Of a DNA stretch of 64,000 nt, positions 42,870 to 51,221 are shown in pieces. The stretch covers positions 49,113 to 113,112 of the forward strand of contig DASPZU010000053.1 in the NCBI GenBank assembly GCA_035636095.1, given 5' to 3'. Position numbers and translations under genes: made by a program. Below the pieces are notes generated by a model. It was given only the letters and a program-made list of their open reading frames with translations. It had not been told where the DNA came from and searched no databases. The stretch comes from Gp7-AA10 sp035636095. Its GTDB lineage: Bacteria > Acidobacteriota > Thermoanaerobaculia > Gp7-AA8. The first letter of the stretch is position 1. Every line of letters begins with the position of its first letter.

Positions 42870-44185
42870 GGCCTCGCGCAGAAGTCGTTCACGATCTGGC
42901 GCATCAGCCTCACGCCCGGCGGAAAGAAGCTGGCGCGAATCCTCTCATCGTTGCCGTGCACGGTATCTGCATCATAATAGTTCACCTTAAATGGTGCGAT
43001 TCCGTACGCGACGATCCCGCGAGCGCGGAAGTGCCGGCTGTCCGATGTTCCGGCGCTGACGACCGCCGCCACGCTCGATCCCGGCTCGGCGCGCTTCATG
43101 GCCGCCGCCACGACCCGAAACAGCTCGGTATCGCTGGGACTCTCGGGCGTCGGCTCGCCCGCCAGAAGCACGTCGAGTTTCGCCTCCTTCGGCAAGAGTG
43201 TGCGTATTTGCGCCAGCATCGCGGCGGGATGCTCATCGTCCAGAAGTCGGATATCGATGTTCGCGGTCGCGGTCAGCGGCAAACAATTCGGACAGACGCC
43301 GCCGTGGATCTCCGTGATGGCGATGGTGCCGTGCAGCAGCGAGCGATATCCGGGCGGCAGGACTTCCTCGATGCGTTTCACGTCCACCGTATGCGCGAGC
43401 GATCGCAGCACTTCGCCGCGCGCATCCTGACGTGTCACGCCGGGCGTGCTGAAGTAGCGTGCCACGGCCGGCGTGACGCGATATGGCGTCGGAATTTTCG
43501 CGATGGCCTCCAGCGTGCGAATCATGCGCATCATCGTTCCACCATCTTCCGGCGGTGACGCGGAGTGTCCTGCTTCGCCTTTGACCTGAACGCGAAGAAA
43601 GAGAGGGACCTTCTGCTGGACTTCGATTCCCCAGAAGGTGATCTTGTCGACGATGGTCTCGTTGTAACCCGCTTCGTTCAGAACGAACCCGACATTGGCG
43701 AACAATTCCGGATGGGTGTCGAGGAGCTCCTTGCATCCGTGCAACCCGCCCAGCTCTTCGTCTGCGGCGCCGAGGTAAATGATGTCGCGCTTGAGCGCGA
43801 CGTGACGGCGTTTCAGATCGAACATCGCCATCATCCCGGCGATGCCGAGCGATTTGATGTCGAGCGCGCCGCGGCCCCAGATGTAGCCACCGGAGCGCAA
43901 TCCGCTGAAGGGCGGCTTGGTCCACTCGCCGGGCGCGACCGGAACGACGTCGATGTGATGGAGCAGCAGCAGCGCTTTCTCGTTCGTGCCGGACGCAAGC
44001 CGCGCATAAATTGATTGGCGCGCCGGATTCGATCCGACCAGCTGCGCTTCGATCCCCTCTTTCGCGAAGAGTTGCTGGAGGAAACGCGCGCCGGCTGTTT
44101 CATTGCCGGGCGGATTCGAGGTGTCGATTCGCAGATAGCCGACCAGCGCGTCCTCAGCTTCGCGATCGAATGGATCCCGCTCCAC
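42860..44185 (-). CDS. M20/M25/M40 family metallopeptidase, probably exported
   Basis: 441 residues from GTG 44185. Metal-site motifs are LLLHHIDVVPV, WGRGALDIKS and AADEELGG, and GTSDSRHFRARGI and VHGNDERI close the site. It resembles bacterial relatives of PM20D1/carboxypeptidase S. The frame stays open upstream to about 44254 and would encode a hydrophobic segment (LIIFACAIFPFHCKPAPA) that looks like a signal or lipoprotein leader, but it contains no ATG, GTG or TTG; a CTG lies at 44239. The final Ser-Ser-stop is donated by the palindrome at 42802-42869. Confidence 0.87.
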   Translation of the reverse strand: MERDPFDREAEDALVGYLRIDTSNPPGNETAGARFLQQLFAKEGIEAQLVGSNPARQSIYARLASGTNEKALLLLHHIDVVPVAPGEWTKPPFSGLRSGGYIWGRGALDIKSLGIAGMMAMFDLKRRHVALKRDIIYLGAADEELGGLHGCKELLDTHPELFANVGFVLNEAGYNETIVDKITFWGIEVQQKVPLFLRVQVKGEAGHSASPPEDGGTMMRMIRTLEAIAKIPTPYRVTPAVARYFSTPGVTRQDARGEVLRSLAHTVDVKRIEEVLPPGYRSLLHGTIAITEIHGGVCPNCLPLTATANIDIRLLDDEHPAAMLAQIRTLLPKEAKLDVLLAGEPTPESPSDTELFRVVAAAMKRAEPGSSVAAVVSAGTSDSRHFRARGIVAYGIAPFKVNYYDADTVHGNDERIRASFFPPGVRLMRQIVNDFCARPSS

Positions 44186-44254
44186 GGCCGGAGCGGGTTT
44201 GCAATGAAAGGGAAAAATGGCGCAGGCGAAAATGATCAGACCGGAAACTTTCGC

Positions 44255-44276
44255 CTCAGTCCTCAGTCCTCAGTCC
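44255..44276. repeat. (CTCAGTC)3 heptamer tandem repeat
   Basis: Three perfect 7-bp units between the M20 gene and tdk. It looks like one arm of the inverted heptamer elements seen elsewhere in the window, here without its partner arm. It lies where the natural M20 start codon would be expected. Confidence 0.75.
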
Positions 44277-44280
44277 TTTG

Positions 44281-44889
44281 TCACACCGGCTGCGGCATGG
44301 TGAGCTGCACGGCCGGGTCTTCGATCTTCTCTTCCGTCGCTTTGTAGAGCTCGTAGCACGAGCGGCAGCGCGCTTCGTAGGAGGAGTCGCCGACTTCCAC
44401 CTGTGCATCGCCGCCCGAAACGCGCTGCGAGTAGTGCGCGGCACCACGGCAGCGCACGCACACCGCATGCATTTTGGAGACTTCTTCCGCCACCGCCAGA
44501 AGTGCAGGCATCGGACCGAAGGGCCGTCGCAGGTAGTCCTGATCGAGGCCGGCGGCGACAACGCGAATGCCCGCGTCGGCCAGCTGCATGCAGACGTCGA
44601 CGACGCCGGGATCGAAAAACTGCACTTCGTCGATGCCGACGACCTGCACGCCGATCTCGACCCGCGCACGCAGCTCGGCGCTGGTTGGGACCGGAATGGC
44701 CTTGAGCCGGCGGTCGTCGCGCGAAACGATGTCGTCGGTGCTGAAGCGATCGTCAAGGAGTGGCTTGAAGACCTGGACGCGCTGCCGCGCGATCAGCGCG
44801 CGCCGCAGCCTTCGAATCAGCTCTTCAGATTTTCCAGAGAACATTCCGCCGGCGATGATTTCGATCCAGCCGCCTTTGTAACCGTCCAA
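44281..44889 (-). CDS. tdk: Thymidine kinase (type II)
   Basis: 202 residues, typical for type II TK. The P-loop is AGGMFSGKSEELIRRLRR, the Walker B-like motif is GIDEVQFF, and the DQDYLRRPFGPM lid follows. Two CxxC zinc knuckles, CVRC and CRSC, bind the structural zinc. It phosphorylates thymidine in the salvage pathway. The start is TTG 44889, supported by GGAGG 5 nt upstream. Confidence 0.95.
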   Translation of the reverse strand: MDGYKGGWIEIIAGGMFSGKSEELIRRLRRALIARQRVQVFKPLLDDRFSTDDIVSRDDRRLKAIPVPTSAELRARVEIGVQVVGIDEVQFFDPGVVDVCMQLADAGIRVVAAGLDQDYLRRPFGPMPALLAVAEEVSKMHAVCVRCRGAAHYSQRVSGGDAQVEVGDSSYEARCRSCYELYKATEEKIEDPAVQLTMPQPV

Positions 44890-44924
44890 ATGGACCTCCG
44901 GGAGATGGTGTCGTCAAATTGTAC

Positions 44925-45019
44925 GATGGGGTCAGGCCTTCGGTGGTCGGTTTCTCCACCGGAGGTAGCAAATTTCTACGTCGCGGAGAGAAACCGACAA
45001 CCGAAGGCCTGACCCCATC
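44925..45019. repeat. TGGGGTCAG hairpin element, copy 1
   Basis: Nearly perfect 32-bp arms: GATGGGGTCAGGCCTTCGGT onward to TTTCTC, and GAGAAACCG onward to GACCCCATC. The loop of about 31 bp contains GTAG/CTAC. It fills the divergent spacer between tdk and the Omp85 gene. Its terminal motif and inner TTTCTC are shared with the elements at 54454-54620 and (diverged) 58207-58290. No open reading frame is inside, so it is probably non-autonomous. Confidence 0.85.
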
Positions 45020-45033
45020 AGTTATCATCGTAC

Positions 45034-46581
45034 GTGCTCCTCGCCCTCGTACTTCTCACAGCGTCGCTGGACGCCCAACCGCTTCGAATCGGGACCATCT
45101 CGATCGAACCGCTGGATGTCTATTCGGCCAGCGAGATCAAGCATGGCTCGTTTTACCGTCTCGCCGATCGATTGCACATCGAGACGCGCCGCCACGTGAT
45201 CGAGAAATTTCTTCTCTTTCACAGCGGCGATATCTATCAGCCCGAGCGTGTGGCGGAGACCGAGCGCAATCTGCGCGCGCTCGGCTTTCTCAAATCGGCA
45301 TCGGTGACCGCCTCCGCCCCGCACGACGGCCTGGTCGATGTGCGAGTGGTCACGCAGGACTCATGGTCGATCGCGCCGGAGACTCAGGCCGGCAGCCGCG
45401 GCGGCATGAACACCTACGGCGCAACGATCAGCGAGACCAATCTCCTCGGTCTCGGAAAAGACATCGAGCTGGGATGGAACAAGGGTGTCGATCGGAATCA
45501 GATCGCGCTGAACTATAACGATCCCGCTTTTTTCGCACCGTACCTGCGCGCGCACCTCGGATACGCGCACACATCCGATGGATACAACCGGCAGTTCAAC
45601 GTCCGCCGCCCGTTCTTCGCATTCGCGACACCGTGGGCCTCCGATATGACCTTCACGGCCTTCCGGCAAAACGACAAGCTCTATCGCCATGGCGTCGAGG
45701 TTTCGCGATTCCAGCAGAACCATCGCGACTTCGGCGCGAGCTACGGAATCGCGCTCAATCCGAACGACGATTCGGCGCATCGACTGTCCTTCGGATTCCG
45801 GTCGATCGATGATGACTTCACGACCATCTCCGGTCATCAGGGCTTCCAGTCGTCGCGCGAGTTTCGATATCTCCTCGCGCGCTATGACTTCGCCGAGAAC
45901 GATTTTCTGAAACTCAACTTCGTCAACAAGGACCTTCGCTACGAGGACTTCAACCTCGGCCGCCACTATTCGGTCGAAGCTGCCGTTTCGCCGAGCTTCC
46001 TGGGCGTGGCCTCGACCACCGAGCTCATTCGCCTGCGCGGCGGCAATGGCCTGCGCCTCGGTGAAAGCGTGTTCATCATGCCGACCTTCGGGCTATCGAC
46101 GCGCCTTGCTTCAGGAACGCAGAACACGATCGGAACCGCGAATCTGCTATACGTCGATCGCCACGGCGACCAGTATCCGCACACGACGGTCGGGCATCTG
46201 TTCGTCAGCAGCGGGTGGCGACTGGATCCTGAAGCGCAATTCTTCGCCGACGGCCTCAGCGGACTTCGCGGCTATCGCGCGCACAGCTTCGCGGGCAGCC
46301 GCGCCATCACCATCAACGTCGAGGAGCGTTTTTACCTCGGCCGCGAAATCCTCCAGATCGCCGCGCCCGGTGTGGTGGCCTTCGCCGATGCCGGAAACGC
46401 GACCGACGGCGGCTTCCGCTCGCTGATGCAACTCAAGAGCGACATCGGCGTCGGCATTCGCGTCGGTCTGCCGCGGACGCCCAAGAATCTGCTGCGGATC
46501 GATTTCGCGTACGCGCTCAATCGCGATCTGCGCGGCCGTCGCGGCTTGCTGGTGTCATTCTCGAGCGGGCAAGCGTTCTAG
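45034..46581 (+). CDS. Omp85/BamA-like outer-membrane protein with one POTRA domain
   Basis: 515 residues from GTG 45034. A short signal peptide (LLALVLLTASLDA) is followed by a single POTRA-like domain (about residues 55-105, HSGDIYQPERVAETERNLRA then LGFLKSASV). The 16-strand-type barrel ends in the terminal aromatic SFSSGQAF expected of barrel substrates. Near the C-terminus, ADGLSGLRGYRAHSFAGSRA matches the conserved RGY loop of the superfamily. It could be a translocase or a surface antigen. A TATCAT hexamer lies 5 nt before the GTG, and the upstream spacer is occupied by the TGGGGTCAG hairpin. Confidence 0.87.
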   Translation: MLLALVLLTASLDAQPLRIGTISIEPLDVYSASEIKHGSFYRLADRLHIETRRHVIEKFLLFHSGDIYQPERVAETERNLRALGFLKSASVTASAPHDGLVDVRVVTQDSWSIAPETQAGSRGGMNTYGATISETNLLGLGKDIELGWNKGVDRNQIALNYNDPAFFAPYLRAHLGYAHTSDGYNRQFNVRRPFFAFATPWASDMTFTAFRQNDKLYRHGVEVSRFQQNHRDFGASYGIALNPNDDSAHRLSFGFRSIDDDFTTISGHQGFQSSREFRYLLARYDFAENDFLKLNFVNKDLRYEDFNLGRHYSVEAAVSPSFLGVASTTELIRLRGGNGLRLGESVFIMPTFGLSTRLASGTQNTIGTANLLYVDRHGDQYPHTTVGHLFVSSGWRLDPEAQFFADGLSGLRGYRAHSFAGSRAITINVEERFYLGREILQIAAPGVVAFADAGNATDGGFRSLMQLKSDIGVGIRVGLPRTPKNLLRIDFAYALNRDLRGRRGLLVSFSSGQAF

Positions 46582-47381
46582 CTCGCCAGCGCGCGCACTT
46601 CGCTGATCCGCGATCGCAGTTGCTCGGTAACGGCCAGGCCGCGAAGGAGGGACGCCGTCTTCTCGAGCTCTTCGACCATCGCGTCGAGGGCGGTTTCGCC
46701 GTTGCCGTTCATGATGCCGTCGAGTGCCTTCAGGAAATGTTTCTCGATGGTTTTGCGGGCCGAATCGCCGATGAATTCCTCGGCGATGGCGCGGATCCGG
46801 GCGGCGAGATCGATCAGATCGTTGTTTTCTTCGTCGCGTTCACGCTTTTTTTTTAACGCGACCAGCTCGGAGGTGATCATTCCGTAGAGGATCTTCGCGA
46901 CGTCGAACGCCGGCATGTTCAGGGTGTGACCGATGTCGACGATCGAACGGCGGCCGTCGACGCGAGTGATGATCATCCACTCCTGCGGATTGAGCGTGAT
47001 CTGCTCGTGGCGGTTCTCGCGCGTGAGCAGCTCCGGCACCAGCTCGACCGAAGGGATCTTTTTCGACAGCACGCGCCATTCGTCGAGGCGGCGCGCAGCC
47101 TCCATGAGAAGGTTGGTATTCGATTTCGTGATCGTCTGACGATCGGCTTCGTCGCCGGGGCTGAATTGAAAATCGCCCTGATTCCAGATCGCGAGCGCGT
47201 AGATGGCCTCTTCGCCGCTGAGGTCACCGACGGTGGCGTGCACCATCTGACCGTTCTTGAGAAAAATGAAGCCGCGATCGTTGTCGCGGGTCAGGGTAAA
47301 TTTGCCCGTTTTCCCGGAAACACTGACCAGTTGGATGATGTCCGGAAGGGGCAGTTCTTTAAGCGATCCCTGGAAAGCCAT
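46578..47381 (-). CDS. DUF4388 (PATAN-like) domain protein
   Basis: 267 residues. The N-terminal DUF4388 domain (GSLKELPLPDIIQLVSVSGK then TGKFTL, residues 5-95) is related to that of the FHA protein at 27399. A middle segment (LNPQEWMIITRVDGRRSIVD) repeats a pattern also seen there (LDEWRILFLINGQRTLEEI). The C-terminal 100 residues are helical. No output domain is present, so it may act by protein-protein interaction. A run of nine adenines in the mRNA (VALKKKRERD, about nt 46846-46854) is a possible slippage site. Confidence 0.84.
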   Translation of the reverse strand: MAFQGSLKELPLPDIIQLVSVSGKTGKFTLTRDNDRGFIFLKNGQMVHATVGDLSGEEAIYALAIWNQGDFQFSPGDEADRQTITKSNTNLLMEAARRLDEWRVLSKKIPSVELVPELLTRENRHEQITLNPQEWMIITRVDGRRSIVDIGHTLNMPAFDVAKILYGMITSELVALKKKRERDEENNDLIDLAARIRAIAEEFIGDSARKTIEKHFLKALDGIMNGNGETALDAMVEELEKTASLLRGLAVTEQLRSRISEVRALAS

Positions 47382-47443
47382 CTCTCTCTCATCGGCCGGC
47401 GGAACGAGGCGTCATCGAAGGGTAAACCAGCGATTCCGAAGCG

Positions 47444-47893
47444 TCAAGCAGTTGAAAGTACGTGACTTTCGACTTCGCTGAGCGCCCACAAAGCGAATGC
47501 CGCGCCAGCGATCAAACCAGTCTCGATCCGAAGCGGATTCGTGCTTTCACGAAGCCTGGCAAGCTGTGTGATCCCATCGAGAAAAATCGGCAGCGCGGCC
47601 AGGCCGAGGATCCAGCGCGCCGTCATCTCCTGAATGCGAGGCAGCATTATAAAGAGAAGGATGCCGGCCAGGAACCCGCCGTAAATGGCAGTGCAGCGCG
47701 CGCAGATCGGCATCGGGACGTGCCACAGCTCGATGCAGCGATTCGGAATCCCGTGACACAGCATGCGAAATAGAAGTCGCCATCGCATCGACGCGCCGTT
47801 GGCGATGGCCCACGTGCACAGGGTGCTGGCCGCCAGAATCGCGGAGGCGATACTGGCGATGACCGCCGCGACGATCCGAGTGTTGCGTTTCAT
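47444..47893 (-). CDS. DUF2085 family membrane protein
   Basis: 149 residues with four hydrophobic spans. The conserved family signature is present: MLCHGIPNRC followed by PICARCTAIYGGFLAG, with histidine and three or four cysteines suggesting metal or redox chemistry. Function is not established. ATG 47893 overlaps the stop of the DUF4013 gene by 4 bp, so the two are co-expressed. Confidence 0.85.
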   Translation of the reverse strand: MKRNTRIVAAVIASIASAILAASTLCTWAIANGASMRWRLLFRMLCHGIPNRCIELWHVPMPICARCTAIYGGFLAGILLFIMLPRIQEMTARWILGLAALPIFLDGITQLARLRESTNPLRIETGLIAGAAFALWALSEVESHVLSTA

Positions 47894-48603
47894 CGAAGCT
47901 TGACGGTGGCCAGCCGGTAGGCCTGCGCGAATGCGTAGGCCGCAACGCAGAACGCCCAGAACGCGGTGAAGACGACGCCGACGCACAACAGCACCACGCC
48001 GAACCCGGCCGCGAATCGCGCCACCAGCCACACCACGAATGCCAACAGGTAATTGGCGATATTGGCGCGGATGAAATTCCAGATGTTCTTGAATTGAAAC
48101 GCCGCTGCAAAGTCGCCTGTCACGACAACCGCAAGCAACGCTGCCGGCATCCACACCGCCAGCGCGAGGCTGATCGGGAACATCACCAACCACACGCACG
48201 AGGCGGTCATGGTGCCGAGATTTCGCAGCGTCTCGCTGTCACTGCCGTTCGCACCCAGGATGATCGCAGGGAAAACAGCAAGACCGACGATCACAATCAT
48301 CGGAAGGGCGTAGATCAACCCCACCAGAAAGAGTTTGATGCCTTCGGTGAAGTACTCGCCGAGGTCGTCCCATTCGGGAAGCGGGTACTGAACGCCGTTG
48401 ATGACATTCCGCACCAGGCGCGCGATGTAGCCATAGACGAAAAAGGCGCCGACGATGAACACTCCCGCCAGAACAAAAACGCCGCCGAGGAGGATCTTCG
48501 GCACCCATCGGGGATCGTCGAAGGCGAACGTGAACGGACGTAGAAAATCAAAGGATGAGCTCGGGGGCGGAGGCGACGGCGGCGCCGCTGTTTCAAACGG
48601 CAT
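47890..48603 (-). CDS. DUF4013 family membrane protein
   Basis: 237 residues. A Pro/Ser-rich N-terminus is followed by FDFLRPFTFAFDDPRWVPKI and about six hydrophobic spans, with YPLPEWDDLGEYFTEGIK in a loop. That loop (PLPEWDD) is the DUF4013 hallmark. Function is unknown. It is divergent from the TonB-like gene across a 69-bp spacer with no obvious promoter motif. Confidence 0.83.
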   Translation of the reverse strand: MPFETAAPPSPPPPSSSFDFLRPFTFAFDDPRWVPKILLGGVFVLAGVFIVGAFFVYGYIARLVRNVINGVQYPLPEWDDLGEYFTEGIKLFLVGLIYALPMIVIVGLAVFPAIILGANGSDSETLRNLGTMTASCVWLVMFPISLALAVWMPAALLAVVVTGDFAAAFQFKNIWNFIRANIANYLLAFVVWLVARFAAGFGVVLLCVGVVFTAFWAFCVAAYAFAQAYRLATVKLR

Positions 48604-48672
48604 TCAACGAAGTGTAGCAGGGTGTCGTAACGTGGAAGAAAACCGGTTCGTCGAACCTTCTACGAGACGATC

Positions 48673-49599
48673 TTGTCAGACGAGCTGCACTTCGAGGTTG
48701 AGGACAGGTCACGGCGCGGCGGGGTCTCAGCCGCAATCGTGGTCTCGGCGATCCTCCACGTCCTCATCATCATCCTCTTCATTCAAAATTACCGGCCTGT
48801 AACAGACGCAGATCGCGCCACGCCGATGCTCCACTACGTCGAGCTGATCCGTCAAAACCCCCAGTTCACCGAGGCGCCCGGGCCGAAGACAAAGGCTGCT
48901 CCGCTGAATGCCTCCTTCTCCGATGCCAACCGCCGTGCCTCGACGCCCAATCCGAATGGCGACAAGCCGACGCCGCGTCCCGGCCAAGGCGGCTTTTACA
49001 CGCCGGCCATGAAGAGTGGATCGGAAGAGAATGCCCGCGCCCGCCGGATGGCGGCGGCGGAGTCGGAGCTCTCGGCCCGCCCGTCACAGGATTCCTCGTC
49101 TGCGGCGGGGGCGACCTTCACCTATCGTCCGTCACAAGCCAGCGCGTCGTCCGGAATCGACTGGCGCAATGCCATCCGGGAAGTCGGCAAAGTCGCATCG
49201 ATCAGTACCGGGCAGCAGGGGATGGATCTGGGCGGACAGGGCGGTGACAAAGGCTTCGCGGAGTCGGGCCCGCTTTCATTCGAGACGCAGTGGTACGACT
49301 GGGGTGACTACGCGCAGTCGATGGTCAGCCGCATCCGGGTGAACTGGTACAACAACATGCCACAGCTCATTCAGACGGGGCTGAAAGGCGTGGTCACGAT
49401 TCGCTTCACGATTCAGCGCGACGGGCGGATCACCAACATCGAGCAGTTGAGCAGCTCCGGCCACCCGCCTTACGACTTCGCGGCCAGAAAAGCGATCGAG
49501 CTTTCCTCCCCGCTCAATCCGCTGCCGAAAGACTTTCCGAATCCTTCCGAACGCGTGACGTGCATGTTTTTCTACAATCAGGAGCCGCCGACGCGCTAG
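48673..49599 (+). CDS. TonB-like energy transducer
   Basis: 308 residues. There is one N-terminal TM segment (AAIVVSAILHVLIIILFIQ) and a long Ser/Ala/Pro-rich periplasmic linker. The TonB C-terminal domain (about 220-305) contains GLKGVVTIRFTIQRDGRITN and FARKAIE-like PYDFAARKAIELS. The start is TTG 48673 with no visible Shine-Dalgarno. No ExbBD genes are in the window. A second TonB-domain gene lies at the right edge of the window. Confidence 0.85.
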   Translation: MSDELHFEVEDRSRRGGVSAAIVVSAILHVLIIILFIQNYRPVTDADRATPMLHYVELIRQNPQFTEAPGPKTKAAPLNASFSDANRRASTPNPNGDKPTPRPGQGGFYTPAMKSGSEENARARRMAAAESELSARPSQDSSSAAGATFTYRPSQASASSGIDWRNAIREVGKVASISTGQQGMDLGGQGGDKGFAESGPLSFETQWYDWGDYAQSMVSRIRVNWYNNMPQLIQTGLKGVVTIRFTIQRDGRITNIEQLSSSGHPPYDFAARKAIELSSPLNPLPKDFPNPSERVTCMFFYNQEPPTR

Positions 49600-49600
49600 A

Positions 49601-49638
49601 GTTGCTGGGTTGCTGAGCAACCGAGCAACCGAGCAACC
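49601..49638. repeat. Inverted repeat with 8-bp GAGCAACC units, filling the TonB-like to rodA spacer
   Basis: GTTGCTGGGTTGCT is followed by GAGCAACC repeated three times, giving a self-complementary hairpin. It begins 2 nt after the TAG of the upstream gene and ends immediately before the rodA ATG, so the whole spacer is repeat. Confidence 0.8.
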
Positions 49639-50730
49639 ATGTCGGTCGAACGCACACTCTCCCGCCTCGACGTCAATCTCCTGGTAACGGCGCTGATCAT
49701 CGCGGCAGTCGGCTGCATGCTGGTGTACAGCGCGACACATTTCAATCAGGACGCGCCGCTTTTTCGAAAACAGATCATCTGGACGCTCATCGGTGCCCTT
49801 TTGATGATCGTCTTCATCGCTGTCGACTACCACGCGCTGATGGAGATCTCGCCGTTCCTGTACGGTCTGGGACTCGCGCTTCTGGGATACGTGTTGATCT
49901 GGGGACGTCTCACCCGCCACGTCCGATCGTGGATTCACATCGGAGGGTTTCAATTTCAGCCCTCGGAGTTCATGAAGATTTTCACGGCCCTGCTCATCGC
50001 GAAGTACTTCGACTCGAACGATCGCGCCTATCTGAACCTCCGCAATTTCATGGTGGTGATGGCGATCTTGATCGCGCCCATGCTGTTGATCGCGATCCAA
50101 CCGGCAGCCGGCTCGGCGGCCAGCTTTCTGCCGCTGGTCGGCGTGGCGATGTTCTTCGGCGGCATCAAGCCAAGGTATTGGGTGATCGCGATTTTGTGCG
50201 GGCTGATGGCGCTGCCGGTGGGCTGGCATTACCTCAAACCATTTCAAAGAGAGCGCATCAAGATTTTTCTCGACCCCGCGCGCGATCCGCTTGGCACCGG
50301 CTATCAGGTGATGCAGGCGAAGATCGCGACCGGATCGGGCGGCATCACCGGTAAAGGTTTCTTGCACGGAACTCAGGTCAACCTCGAATATCTCCCCGCC
50401 CGCCACACCGACTTCATCTTCTCCGTCCTCGGCGAAGAGTGGGGCTTCGTGGGAGTGCTGGTGGTGTTGACGCTGTATCTTTTCCTGATCCTGGAATCGC
50501 TTGCGGTTGCCAAAGCCGCCCGCGATCGCGGCGGCACATTCCTCGTCCTCTCGCTGGTGGCATTTTTCATCTATCACGTCGTGATCAACGTCGGGATGCA
50601 GATCGGGCTTCTGCCCGTGACCGGCATTCCGCTGCCGCTGATCTCATACGGCGGATCGGCGACCATGATGTTTTTCATGGCGGTTGGGTTGATCCTGAAT
50701 GTCGACTTCAGGAAGTTCGTCAACGTGTGA
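49639..50730 (+). CDS. rodA: Rod shape-determining protein RodA (SEDS peptidoglycan polymerase)
   Basis: 363 residues and ten membrane spans, usual for RodA. Landmarks are SWIHIGGFQFQPSEFMKI, DPARDPLGTGYQVMQAKIA, GSGGITGKGFLHGTQ, and LPARHTDFIFSVLGEEWG with the catalytic-region aspartate retained. It polymerises lipid II during elongation. The usual QPDLGT(A) segment reads QPAAGSAAS here: the family aspartate is replaced by alanine. The ATG abuts the GAGCAACC repeat with no Shine-Dalgarno. No pbp2 or mreC gene is in the window. Confidence 0.94.
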   Translation: MSVERTLSRLDVNLLVTALIIAAVGCMLVYSATHFNQDAPLFRKQIIWTLIGALLMIVFIAVDYHALMEISPFLYGLGLALLGYVLIWGRLTRHVRSWIHIGGFQFQPSEFMKIFTALLIAKYFDSNDRAYLNLRNFMVVMAILIAPMLLIAIQPAAGSAASFLPLVGVAMFFGGIKPRYWVIAILCGLMALPVGWHYLKPFQRERIKIFLDPARDPLGTGYQVMQAKIATGSGGITGKGFLHGTQVNLEYLPARHTDFIFSVLGEEWGFVGVLVVLTLYLFLILESLAVAKAARDRGGTFLVLSLVAFFIYHVVINVGMQIGLLPVTGIPLPLISYGGSATMMFFMAVGLILNVDFRKFVNV

Positions 50731-51197
50731 TGCAGACGACGATCGTCGTCAAGCGCCCAGTCACGATTCTGCTGCTGCTTGTCGCAACCGCTGCCATCGC
50801 AGCGGCGACGCTGTGGTTGTCGGGCAAGAGCTACTCGAAGATCGATCCGATTCCGTTCGAAGATCTCCGCCATCTCGCGCATCGCATCGCGCATCGTCCG
50901 GTGTCGACGCGCGTGCTGTCGCTGATCGTCGTCCCGATCATCGCCAACGTCTTGCTGTTCGTCCCGTGGGGATTCCTGATGTTCATCGCGCTTCACAACA
51001 TCACACGGCCGACGGTCCAGACCTACGTGCTGACCTTCCTGCTCGGACTCACCTTCGCGTGCGCGGTTGAGGCCTGGCAATACTTTCTGCCTACGCGAGT
51101 CGCCGACATCAACGACATTATTTGGAACTCGACCGGCACGCTCCTCGGCGCGTTTCTGGCGCATCTGCGCCTGCGACTGCGGTTCGAGTTCGACTGA
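50730..51197 (+). CDS. VanZ-like family membrane protein
   Basis: 155 residues, about four spans. The VanZ-type signature is visible: ANVLLFVPWGFLMF, the acidic helix ACAVEAWQYFLPTRVADIND and IIWNSTGTLLGAFLA. The ATG is in a TGATG overlap with the rodA stop, so it is translationally coupled. VanZ relatives modulate teicoplanin resistance and envelope properties; a link to RodA and wall growth is plausible but not shown. Confidence 0.86.
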   Translation: MQTTIVVKRPVTILLLLVATAAIAAATLWLSGKSYSKIDPIPFEDLRHLAHRIAHRPVSTRVLSLIVVPIIANVLLFVPWGFLMFIALHNITRPTVQTYVLTFLLGLTFACAVEAWQYFLPTRVADINDIIWNSTGTLLGAFLAHLRLRLRFEFD

Positions 51198-51204
51198 GCG
51201 GCGC

Positions 51205-51210
51205 TATACT
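51205..51210 (+). promoter_or_regulatory. TATACT -10-like hexamer 11 nt before the GAF/HD-GYP gene
   Basis: A near-consensus -10 in the 24-bp spacer after the VanZ-like gene. No convincing -35 is seen. The inferred leader is only a few nucleotides. Confidence 0.35.
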
Positions 51211-51221
51211 TATTTCCATCC

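Noticed and set aside
44890..45033. A tRNA or small RNA gene in the tdk-Omp85 spacer
   Set aside because: The folding potential is one long hairpin with TGGGGTCAG ends; no cloverleaf, TTCGA loop or CCA-adjacent acceptor is present.
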